Of a stretch of DNA of 12,424 nucleotides, positions 1-6,081 are shown one piece after another. The notes beneath the pieces are model-generated. The model was not told the DNA's origin, ran no database searches, and was given only the letters and a program-made list of their open reading frames with translations. The translations under genes and the position numbers were made by a program. Each line of letters begins with the position of its first letter. Positions within the stretch are counted from its first letter, which is position 1. The stretch comes from an uncultured bacterium. Lineage in GTDB: Bacteria > Bacillota > Clostridia > Lachnospirales > Lachnospiraceae. Location: contig CALBJL010000077.1 of the NCBI GenBank assembly GCA_937893485.1, positions 1 to 12,424 on the forward strand, given 5' to 3'.

Positions 1-1170
1 TGGGTGGTTGACCGGAAAGGGATTGTGCTGATCGGCATGGATGAGGAAGCGAGCGATGAAAAGCGTGAAATTAAGGATTTCAGGATCTCTGATTTCGGCA
101 CGAGCTATTACACGATGGGCACTTTTTACGGCTGCTTTGATCAGCAGATGCTCACTGTCTTTGCACCGATCACCGTTGACTATCAGGTGCGCGGCTACGT
201 GATGATCCACAAGCAGATTGAGCAGATTTACCGTGACGCGGATCATTTCCTGAATCTGTCGTATGTATCGCTGATTACACTGCTGCTCGTCGGCATTGCG
301 TTTATGGTGGTCTATTTGTGGCACACATACCGGAGGATCTACCTGATGAACCGTGTGGCGCATAAATATATGGAGGGCAATTTTCTGTCTACGATGGAGA
401 TTGGGGACGAGGATGAGCTGGGATTTCTGGCGGCATCCTTCAATTATATGGCGAACGAGCTGAACACGCTCGAGGAGGATCAGCGCAAATTTGTATCGAA
501 TATCTCGCATGATTTCCGCTCGCCGCTCACATCGATCAAGGGCTATGTGGAGGCAATGTTAGACGGTACGATACCGGTAGAGATGCAGGATAAATATCTG
601 AACATTATTATCACGGAGACCGATCGCCTGACCAAGCTCACGAGCGGATTGATCGAACTGAATCAGTACGGCGGGCATGGGAAAACGATTTTAGACAAAA
701 CCGATTTTGATATTAACGAGGTGATCCGTCAGACTGCGGCTACGTTTGAGGGTGCCTGTGGTGCAAAGCGTATCGTGCTGGATCTGCTGCTGACCGGCGA
801 TGAGCTGCTCGTGCATGCAGACAGGTCAAAAATACAGCAGATTGTTTATAATCTGACGGATAACGCGATCAAATTCAGTCATCACGACTCAGTGATCACG
901 ATAGAGACACATGTAAAAAATGAAAAGGTATTCGTATCAGTCAAAGACAGAGGCATCGGCATTCCAAAGGATGCGCAGGGCAAGATCTGGGAGCGTTTTT
1001 ATAAGACCGATCTGTCGCGAGGAAAAGACAAAAAGGGTACGGGTATCGGACTGGCGATCGTAAAAGAGATCATTCAGGCACACGGCGAAAATATCAATGT
1101 AATCAGCACGGAAGGTGTTGGCACAGAATTTATTTTCACATTGCCGTTTGTAGAAGATGCGGAGGAGTGA
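1..1170 (+). CDS. Sensor histidine kinase, 5'-partial
   Basis: The reading frame is open from base 1, so the N-terminus lies outside the window. Residues are numbered here from the GTG codon at base 4. About 85 residues of a probable extracytoplasmic sensor region precede a membrane segment at about 86-106 (LITLLLVGIAFMVVYLW). A HAMP linker follows (about 107-160), then a HisKA dimerisation domain whose H-box is NISHDFRSPLTS, with the phosphoacceptor H169. The HATPase domain has an N-box with N283 and N287, a G1 box DRGIGIP (315-321), an F-box WERFYKTD and a G2 box GTGIG (345-349). All catalytic motifs are present, so the kinase should be active. By family knowledge it autophosphorylates and passes phosphate to a response regulator, which is probably encoded just upstream but is not visible. 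The next gene begins 4 bases after its stop, so the two are probably cotranscribed and possibly functionally linked. The signal sensed is unknown. Confidence 0.93.
   Translation, partial: WVVDRKGIVLIGMDEEASDEKREIKDFRISDFGTSYYTMGTFYGCFDQQMLTVFAPITVDYQVRGYVMIHKQIEQIYRDADHFLNLSYVSLITLLLVGIAFMVVYLWHTYRRIYLMNRVAHKYMEGNFLSTMEIGDEDELGFLAASFNYMANELNTLEEDQRKFVSNISHDFRSPLTSIKGYVEAMLDGTIPVEMQDKYLNIIITETDRLTKLTSGLIELNQYGGHGKTILDKTDFDINEVIRQTAATFEGACGAKRIVLDLLLTGDELLVHADRSKIQQIVYNLTDNAIKFSHHDSVITIETHVKNEKVFVSVKDRGIGIPKDAQGKIWERFYKTDLSRGKDKKGTGIGLAIVKEIIQAHGENINVISTEGVGTEFIFTLPFVEDAEE
1161..1167 (+). promoter_or_regulatory. Ribosome binding site that fixes the start of the HtrA-like gene
   Basis: GGAGGAG lies 7 bases upstream of the ATG at 1175. 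The in-frame ATG at 1157 lies upstream of this motif and overlaps the kinase gene, so 1175 is the better start. The motif overlaps the end of the kinase coding sequence, which suggests translational coupling. Confidence 0.8.
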
Positions 1171-1174
1171 TTTT

Positions 1175-2443
1175 ATGGCAGATGATTTTCAGTTTATCAG
1201 AGAGACACGAAAAGAGAAACCGTTGAATCGGAAACGGCTGTTTCAGCACATGCTTGAAACCGTGTTGTTAGCGGTCATATTCGGTGCGGTCGGCTGTCTC
1301 ACCTTTGTGCTGCTCAAGCCGCGTATCGAGCAGTATTTTATGCCGGAGGAGAAACCGCAGATATCATTCACGGAGCCGGAGCAGACACCGGATGAGGAAG
1401 TCACGCCGGATACGAAGGATGATGAGAAAAGCGAGCCGGAAAAAGTCATCATTGAGAAGCCGGCATCCATGGATCTGGCAGAATATCAGGCATTGCAGAA
1501 TAAGATGTATGCGGTAGGACGCGAGGCGGATAAGTTTATCGTATCGGTTACGAACGTGAAAAACGACACAGATATTTTTAACACGCCTTATGAGAATAAA
1601 GGTATCGGTTCCGGTGTCATTATTGCGAATACCGGTGAATATCTGCTGATCCTGACGGAAAAAAAGACGATTCAGGGTGCGGCATCAATCCGCGTGACCT
1701 TTGTGGATGACCAGACGGTAAAGGCAGAGCTGCAGCAGTATGACGGAAATACCGGAATTGCCGTATTGCGCGTCAACACAAGGGCGATCGGGGATGATAC
1801 ACGCGATCAGATTGCAGTCGCCACGCTGGGTACTTCGGTCGGTGTTTCACAGGGGCAGATGGTGCTGGCGGTCGGCAGTCCGATCGGCACGATTCATTCC
1901 ATACTGACCGGTAATATTACTTCAAACCGGAACAGCATCTCTACGATGGACTGCAACTATACCGTGTTTACAACGGATATGGTAGGCAGTGCCAATGCCG
2001 GTGGCGCGCTGATCAACACGGAGGGCGAGATCATCGGGTTTATTTTGCAGGATTATAACATGCAAAAGGAGCAGACGACGCTGGCTGCGGTGTCAATCTC
2101 CGAGCTGAAAGGCGTGATCGAGCTGTTATCCAACGATAAGCCGGTGCCGTATCTGGGTATGCGTATCAGTACGGTGACGGATGAGATCTCTGAGACTTAC
2201 CAGATGCCGAAGGGTGTCTACGTGAGAGAGGTCGCGCTGGATTCACCTGCGATGGCAGCAGGTTTCCAGAGCGGTGATGTGATCACAAAGATCAACGGCG
2301 TGTCGATTGCGGCAGCAGAGGACTATGAAAAGCTGGTGCGTACATTGTCGGTGGAAGAAGTGATCCATATCACCTATGAACGTCAGGATGCGGAGAATTA
2401 TATTTCTCTGGAGAGTGATGTGCGGGTCGGTGTATTAGAGTAA
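1175..2443 (+). CDS. Membrane-anchored HtrA/trypsin-like PDZ protein, probable pseudoprotease
   Basis: A 422-residue protein beginning MADDFQF. It has a basic cytoplasmic N-terminus (1-26), one membrane helix (about 27-47), an acidic and proline-rich linker (about 54-100), a trypsin-like double-barrel domain (about 118-315) and a PDZ domain (about 328-420, containing GDVITKINGVSI). This is the layout of DegP/HtrA proteins facing the outside of the cell. The catalytic residues appear to be missing. The histidine motif (ILTNNHVV in active members) reads ILTEKKTI, with K164 in place of His. The aspartate motif TDLAVL reads TGIAVL, with G194 in place of Asp. The serine motif GNSGGPL reads ANAGGAL, with A275 in place of Ser. 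The fold-forming glycines remain, so this is a preserved fold without a visible triad rather than a decayed gene. I infer a binding, scaffolding or sensing role, perhaps with the adjacent kinase. Fold assignment is confident; inactivity rests on motif alignment by eye. Confidence 0.88.
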   Translation: MADDFQFIRETRKEKPLNRKRLFQHMLETVLLAVIFGAVGCLTFVLLKPRIEQYFMPEEKPQISFTEPEQTPDEEVTPDTKDDEKSEPEKVIIEKPASMDLAEYQALQNKMYAVGREADKFIVSVTNVKNDTDIFNTPYENKGIGSGVIIANTGEYLLILTEKKTIQGAASIRVTFVDDQTVKAELQQYDGNTGIAVLRVNTRAIGDDTRDQIAVATLGTSVGVSQGQMVLAVGSPIGTIHSILTGNITSNRNSISTMDCNYTVFTTDMVGSANAGGALINTEGEIIGFILQDYNMQKEQTTLAAVSISELKGVIELLSNDKPVPYLGMRISTVTDEISETYQMPKGVYVREVALDSPAMAAGFQSGDVITKINGVSIAAAEDYEKLVRTLSVEEVIHITYERQDAENYISLESDVRVGVLE

Positions 2444-2479
2444 TCAGGAAAAATTTTTATAAAAAAAGAGGAAGAAAAT

Positions 2480-3427
2480 ATGTACTATATCGGAGAGCTG
2501 CGCGAAGGAGAGCGCATCAATGAGATTTATTTATGCAAGCAGAAACAGACCGCGATGACAAAGGCGGGAAAACCGTATGAATCGCTGGTTTTACAGGATA
2601 AAACGGGCACGCTGGATGCGAAGATCTGGGATCCGTCATCACAGGGCATCGAGGATTGTGATGCGATGGATTACGTGTGCGTCATGGGAGATGTCACGAG
2701 CTTTCAGGGCACGCTGCAGTTAAATATCAAGCGTCTGCGCAAGGCATCCGAGGGTGAATACGACCCGAAGGATTATCTGCCGGTCAGCGAATACGATATT
2801 GATGCGATGTATGCGGAGCTGCAAACGTATGTAAACAGCCTGACCAATCCGTATTTAAAGCAACTGGCAGCAGGGTTGTTTTTGGAGGACGAGGCGTTTG
2901 CAAAGCGGTTTAAATTTCATTCCGCAGCGAAAAGTGTACATCACGGATTTGTCGGCGGACTGTTGGAGCATACGCTCAGCGTGACGCGGCTGTGCGATTA
3001 TTTTGCGAAGCGCTATTCGATCTTAAACCGTGATCTGCTCATCTGTGCCGCCTTATTCCATGACATTGGAAAACTGGAGGAGTTATCCGTATTTCCGGAA
3101 AACGATTATACCGATGAGGGACAACTGCTCGGACATATTGCGATGGGCATGGAGATCGTAGGTATGCGCATCCGCACGATCGACGGATTTCCACACAAGC
3201 TGGCGAACGAGCTGAAGCACTGTATTCTGGCGCATCACGGTGAGCTGGAGTACGGTTCACCGAAAAAACCCGCGTTGGCAGAGGCTGTCGCACTGAATTT
3301 TGCTGACAATCTCGATGCGAAGATGGAGACGATGAAGGAGCTGTTTGCAAAGGTGCCGGAGGGCAACACGGACTGGCAGGGCTTTAACCGTCTGTTTGAG
3401 TCCAATATCCGCAGATCAAGTATATAA
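2480..3427 (+). CDS. yhaM: YhaM-like 3'-5' exoribonuclease (OB-fold plus HD domain)
   Basis: A 315-residue protein, almost the same length as Bacillus subtilis YhaM as I recall it. The N-terminal part (about 1-95) resembles an OB-fold nucleic-acid binding domain, with LQDKTGTLDAKIWDPS typical of the tRNA-anti type fold. The C-terminal part is an HD metal-dependent phosphohydrolase domain. Likely metal ligands and conserved residues are HHG (154-156), LLEHT around H164, FHDIGK with H194-D195, AHHGE around H252-H253 and FADNLD with D276. By family knowledge YhaM degrades RNA, and can degrade single-stranded DNA, from the 3' end in the cytoplasm. The ATG at 2480 has GAGGAAG (2468-2474) with a 5-base spacer. 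It follows the HtrA-like gene by 36 bases and precedes rlmD by 17 bases, consistent with one operon of RNA-processing and membrane genes. Nothing unusual was seen in the protein. Confidence 0.88.
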   Translation: MYYIGELREGERINEIYLCKQKQTAMTKAGKPYESLVLQDKTGTLDAKIWDPSSQGIEDCDAMDYVCVMGDVTSFQGTLQLNIKRLRKASEGEYDPKDYLPVSEYDIDAMYAELQTYVNSLTNPYLKQLAAGLFLEDEAFAKRFKFHSAAKSVHHGFVGGLLEHTLSVTRLCDYFAKRYSILNRDLLICAALFHDIGKLEELSVFPENDYTDEGQLLGHIAMGMEIVGMRIRTIDGFPHKLANELKHCILAHHGELEYGSPKKPALAEAVALNFADNLDAKMETMKELFAKVPEGNTDWQGFNRLFESNIRRSSI

Positions 3428-3444
3428 CGGAGAAGTAAGCATAT

Positions 3445-5292
3445 ATGCAGAAAAATGACATCATCGAGTTAGAGATCACAGATATGGGTGTGGGCGGTGA
3501 AGGCATCGGCAAGGCAGCAGGAGCGACCTTTTTTGTCAAAGATGCAGTGATCGGGGATGTGATCACCGCGCGCATTACAAAACTCAAAAAAACATATGGC
3601 TATGCCAGATTGGAGAGCCTGATCCGACCGTCCGAGCTCCGCTGTGAGCCGCGCTGTCCGCAGCATAGGCGCTGCGGCGGCTGTCAGATTCAGGCGATGT
3701 CCTACGAGGCACAGTTGTCATTTAAACAAAATAAAGTCCGCGGCAATCTTATCCGTCTGGGTGGGTTTGCGGCGGATTTTGTTGACCGGGTCATGGAGCC
3801 GATCGTCGGGATGGATGAGCCGTACCGCTACCGCAATAAGGCGCAGTTTCCGATCGGGACAGACCGGGACGGACAGCCGGTAGCCGGATTTTATGCGGCG
3901 CGCACACACAGCATCATTCCGGTAGAGGACTGTCTGCTCGGGGTAGAACAGAACCGGACGATTCTGGATGCGGTGCTTGATTATATGCAGGCGGAGCACG
4001 TGCCGGCATATGATGAGACGACCGGAAAAGGACTGATCCGCCATGTGCTCATCCGTTATGGATTTACGTCAAAAGAGATCATGGTTGCACTGGTGGTCAA
4101 CGGCAGACATCTGCCGCATCAGGAGTCGCTCATCCGGAGGCTGACGCAGATTTCCGGAATGAAAAGTATCTCCATCAACTGTAACCGTGAAAATACGAAT
4201 GTCATTCTTGGCAGGGAGACAACCTGTATCTGGGGTGAGCCCTACATCACGGATGCGATTCATCTGTGCGCTTGCAGTGACGGGCGGTTCACACAGACCG
4301 GTCAGTCAGTCACCTTCCAGATCTCGCCGCAGTCCTTCTATCAGGTCAATCCGGTGCAGACAGAGAAGCTGTACTCGCTGGCACTCGATTATGCCGGTCT
4401 GACCGGAACAGAGAGCGTCTGGGATCTGTATTGCGGGATCGGTACGATCTCGCTGTTTCTCGCGAAAAAGGCAGGACAGGTTTATGGCGTGGAGATTGTA
4501 CCGCAGGCGATCGAGGATGCAAGGCGCAATGCGGCGCTCAACGGCATCACGAATGCACAGTTTTTCGTCGGAAAAGTAGAGGAAGTGCTACCAGCGTTCT
4601 ATGGTGGCACGCTGCCCGGGCAGGAAGCAGCGGGCTTCTTCGAGTCAGCGGACCATTTTGATTTCACCCCCCAGTCTACAACTGGGAACCAGACAGCATT
4701 CGACACGGCAACAGTACTGGAAGCCCAGGCTCCCGCAGACGATGCGGCAACGCGGCGCCCCACCGCAGACATGCGCCATCCGGATGTGATCGTCGTTGAT
4801 CCGCCGCGCAAGGGCTGCGACGCAGCATGTCTTGACACCATGCTCAAGATGCAGCCCGAACGGATCGTCTACGTGAGCTGCGACTCGGCAACTCTGGCAC
4901 GTGACCTGCGCATCCTGTGTGATGGCGGATATGAGCTGCGCCGTGTCCGTCCGGTAGACCAGTTTGGGCATACGGTGCATGTTGAGACGGTTGTCTTACT
5001 TTCCAAGGGAATGGTCGACAGCAGAAAAGTGAAGGTGGACTTCTCTCTGGAGGATATGGATCTATCTGAATTCAAAGGAAAAGCAACTTATGAGCAGATA
5101 AAGGCATATGTATTGGAGCAGACAGGACTTAAGGTTTCATCACTGTATATCGCACAGATTAAGAAGAAGTGTGGACTGGATGTCGGTGAGAACTTTAATT
5201 TGCCTAAATCAGAGAATGCAAGACAGCCACGGTGTACACCGGAGAAGGAAGATGCGATTATACAGGCGTTTAGGCATTTTGGAATTGTATAG
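3445..5292 (+). CDS. rlmD: 23S rRNA (uracil-C5)-methyltransferase, RlmD/RumA type, with insertion and C-terminal extension
   Basis: A 615-residue protein of the TrmA/RumA family, well above the roughly 430-460 residues usual for this family. It has a TRAM domain (about 1-58), iron-sulfur cluster cysteines C71, C77, C80 (C-x5-C-G-G-C) and C163, and a SAM-binding motif DLYCGIGT (327-334). The DPPRKG motif is at 452-457, the catalytic cysteine in YVSCDSATLARDL is C479, and the general base in HVETVVLL is E514. It transfers a methyl group from SAM to a uracil C5 in 23S rRNA. The family is intact, but two things are odd. About 63 residues, rich in Ala, Thr and Gln, lie between P383 and D447 where about 10 are usual. 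About 95 extra residues follow the core (after about 522), with much lower GC content than the core. The start ATG has GGAGAAG 9 bases upstream. RlmD versus RlmCD substrate choice cannot be decided here. Confidence 0.9.
   Translation: MQKNDIIELEITDMGVGGEGIGKAAGATFFVKDAVIGDVITARITKLKKTYGYARLESLIRPSELRCEPRCPQHRRCGGCQIQAMSYEAQLSFKQNKVRGNLIRLGGFAADFVDRVMEPIVGMDEPYRYRNKAQFPIGTDRDGQPVAGFYAARTHSIIPVEDCLLGVEQNRTILDAVLDYMQAEHVPAYDETTGKGLIRHVLIRYGFTSKEIMVALVVNGRHLPHQESLIRRLTQISGMKSISINCNRENTNVILGRETTCIWGEPYITDAIHLCACSDGRFTQTGQSVTFQISPQSFYQVNPVQTEKLYSLALDYAGLTGTESVWDLYCGIGTISLFLAKKAGQVYGVEIVPQAIEDARRNAALNGITNAQFFVGKVEEVLPAFYGGTLPGQEAAGFFESADHFDFTPQSTTGNQTAFDTATVLEAQAPADDAATRRPTADMRHPDVIVVDPPRKGCDAACLDTMLKMQPERIVYVSCDSATLARDLRILCDGGYELRRVRPVDQFGHTVHVETVVLLSKGMVDSRKVKVDFSLEDMDLSEFKGKATYEQIKAYVLEQTGLKVSSLYIAQIKKKCGLDVGENFNLPKSENARQPRCTPEKEDAIIQAFRHFGIV
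5011..5292 (+). other. C-terminal extension module of RlmD, compositionally distinct
   Basis: This segment encodes about 94 residues after the core methyltransferase ends in HVETVVLLSKG. It contains the stretch ATYEQIKAYVLEQTGLKVSS followed by LYIAQIKKKCGL, whose helix spacing would fit a small helix-turn-helix or winged-helix fold, and it ends in EKEDAIIQAFRHFGIV. Hand-counted GC is 41% for 5041-5280 against 62% for 4801-4980. From memory, similar tails occur on clostridial RumA-like proteins, but I cannot check that here. No catalytic function can be assigned. It may be DNA supplied by an inserted element that restored an open reading frame at the end of rlmD. Confidence 0.6.
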
Positions 5293-5337
5293 ATTGTGAA
5301 TAAGTAGTATCGTTTGTCTTTCTTACTGCTAAGTAGC

Positions 5338-5391
5338 AAAAAAAGGACATTCCTGACCCGTAATTATTACGGGTCAAGGGATGTCTTTTTT
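5338..5391 (+). terminator. Strong intrinsic terminator, possibly bidirectional
   Basis: An 11-bp perfect inverted repeat, TGACCCGTAAT and ATTACGGGTCA, is separated by one base (in practice a small loop with the innermost pairs open). The stem extends outward imperfectly through GGACATTCC and AGGGATGTC and is flanked by A7 on the left and T6 on the right. It lies 45 bases after the rlmD stop and should end the transcript of the upstream operon. The A-tract on the left means it could also act on the opposite strand. Confidence 0.92.
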
Positions 5392-5756
5392 GGTTATCTT
5401 GGAGTGTTCAAAGGACAAGGTAATGAAACTGAAAATATTAAGACTTATATGAATAATATCTATCTTATCTAATCTAAGAAAAGGTTTTATGTCACTAAGT
5501 GGGCAGATGGCTTATTTTTTGTCTGGAAATTGAAAGGATAGCTATGGAACAGCCCAGATGCCACGGTAAAGAGATAAAAAACTCCACACCATCGCAACGA
5601 TTTATATATCTGTAACGATAAAATGTGTGTTTTGTTATGAGAGTGTGCATTCCCTTTTTTACAAGGGAGGGTTGCTACTGTTTTAAGAATAGGAATGAAT
5701 AGCGGTATGGTGAACACACAAATAACAACAAATAACAAAAAACAATAGAAGATGAG
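5392..5756. other. AT-rich intergenic region without a recognised gene
   Basis: About 365 bases between the terminator and the restriction operon promoter hold no convincing gene. They contain a 6-bp hairpin TCCCTT/AAGGGA with a 6-base loop (5651-5668), a tandem duplication of the 10-mer ACAAATAACA (5718-5737), and a possible 23-codon ORF at 5544-5615. GC is about 30% at 5701-5760. I recognise no tRNA, riboswitch, CRISPR or attachment site in it. Confidence 0.6.
5544..5615 (+). CDS. Possible short peptide ORF (23 aa), uncertain
   Basis: ATG at 5544 is preceded by GAAAGGA (5532-5538) with a 5-base spacer, which is a reasonable ribosome binding site. The predicted peptide begins MEQPRCHGKEIKNS and ends RFIYL before a TAA. 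I see no membrane segment, no known motif and no obvious promoter of its own. It could be a leader peptide, a remnant of a longer gene or a chance ORF. It is listed because it is too short for ordinary gene callers and sits in an otherwise empty leader region. Confidence 0.2.
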   Translation: MEQPRCHGKEIKNSTPSQRFIYL

Positions 5757-5785
5757 TTGAAAAACACGAGAGAAATTGGTATGAT
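5757..5785 (+). promoter_or_regulatory. Sigma-A promoter of the restriction-modification operon
   Basis: The -35 element TTGAAA (5757-5762) is separated by exactly 17 bases from the -10 element TATGAT (5780-5785). The bases TGG directly upstream of the -10 match the extended -10 motif TGn. Transcription should start near 5791-5793, giving a 5' leader of about 42 bases before the HTH gene. This is a near-consensus arrangement and fits constitutive or repressor-controlled expression. Confidence 0.82.
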
Positions 5786-5806
5786 ATAGCATGATTTAGT
5801 GTACAC
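5781..5806. promoter_or_regulatory. Candidate operator: phased direct repeats and palindrome at the promoter
   Basis: ATGATATAG (5781-5789) and ATGATTTAG (5791-5799) match at 8 of 9 positions and are spaced 10 bases apart, so they face the same side of the helix. The first overlaps the -10 element and the second spans the likely start site. The 8-bp palindrome GTGTACAC follows at 5799-5806. A protein bound here would block transcription. The first gene of the operon encodes a small DNA-binding protein of a family whose excisionase members bind short direct repeats, which makes autoregulation plausible. This is inference from position and symmetry. Confidence 0.4.
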
Positions 5807-5821
5807 ATTTTGCTTTGGCTC

Positions 5822-5828
5822 GGAGGTG
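5822..5828 (+). promoter_or_regulatory. Ribosome binding site that fixes the HTH gene start
   Basis: GGAGGTG is a near-perfect Shine-Dalgarno sequence. It lies 5 bases before the ATG at 5834 and 8 bases before the adjacent in-frame ATG at 5837. The in-frame TTG at 5810 lies upstream of it and has no ribosome binding site, so it is not the start. Confidence 0.8.
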
Positions 5829-5833
5829 AAAAA

Positions 5834-6028
5834 ATGATGGATGTCAGTACGGATAAATGGATTAACATTGACGAAGCAGCAGAATATTTAGGCGTGAAGG
5901 CTGGGACTATCCGTGGCTGGATTAGAAACAATAAGGGCATTCCGGCACGTAAGGTTGGAAAGCAATGGAAGTTCAAATGTTCTGAGCTGGACAAATGGAT
6001 TGAGAGTGGGAAAAGCGCAATGGACTGA
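5834..6028 (+). CDS. Small excisionase/MerR-type helix-turn-helix DNA-binding protein
   Basis: A 64-residue protein (63 if the second ATG is used). The sequence INIDEAAEYLGVKAGTIRGW followed by IPARKVGKQWKF and LDKWIESG matches the HTH_17/excisionase-family pattern: a first helix with EAAEYLGV, a recognition helix TIRGWIR, a basic wing with RKVGKQWKF and a closing helix. It consists of that domain and little else. It is the first gene after a strong promoter and lies 53 bases upstream of hsdM with no clear terminator between, so it is probably in the same transcript. Its role is inferred, not shown: most likely a regulator of the restriction operon, analogous in purpose to C proteins of type II systems. 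Alternatively it could be a leftover excisionase-like factor of a mobile element. No integrase is next to it, which favours the regulator reading. Confidence 0.8.
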   Translation: MMDVSTDKWINIDEAAEYLGVKAGTIRGWIRNNKGIPARKVGKQWKFKCSELDKWIESGKSAMD

Positions 6029-6081
6029 TTCTGCACTGTGTAGTGACAATATAACAATTAGATTGGAGATTTAAGAGGATT

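Noticed and set aside
1157..1174. Earlier start of the HtrA-like gene at the ATG at 1157
   Set aside because: The ribosome binding site GGAGGAG lies downstream of this ATG and is well placed for the ATG at 1175.
5424..5453. Very short ORF beginning MKLKILRLI
   Set aside because: It has nine codons, a poorly spaced ribosome binding site and no regulatory structure that would mark it as a leader peptide.
5624..5720. Long-range pairing TGTGTGTT (5624-5631) with AACACACA (5713-5720)
   Set aside because: The arms are over 80 bases apart in AT-rich simple sequence with nothing supporting a continuous stem, so this is likely chance.
5487..5792. Minus-strand ORF with hydrophobic stretches (101 aa), possible small membrane toxin
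   Set aside because: It has no ribosome binding site before its start and covers an AT-rich noncoding stretch that includes the + strand promoter. The hydrophobicity comes from T-rich codons.
5810..5833. TTG start adding 8 residues to the HTH protein
   Set aside because: The strong GGAGGTG lies between it and the ATG at 5834, and no ribosome binding site precedes the TTG.
5683..6057. Minus-strand ORF of 124 aa
   Set aside because: It overlaps the well-supported HTH gene and its promoter on the opposite strand, and has no recognisable domain.
6029..6081. Terminator between the HTH gene and hsdM (CACT-GTGT-AGTG hairpin)
   Set aside because: The stem is only 4 bp and no T-tract follows, so it is too weak to call.
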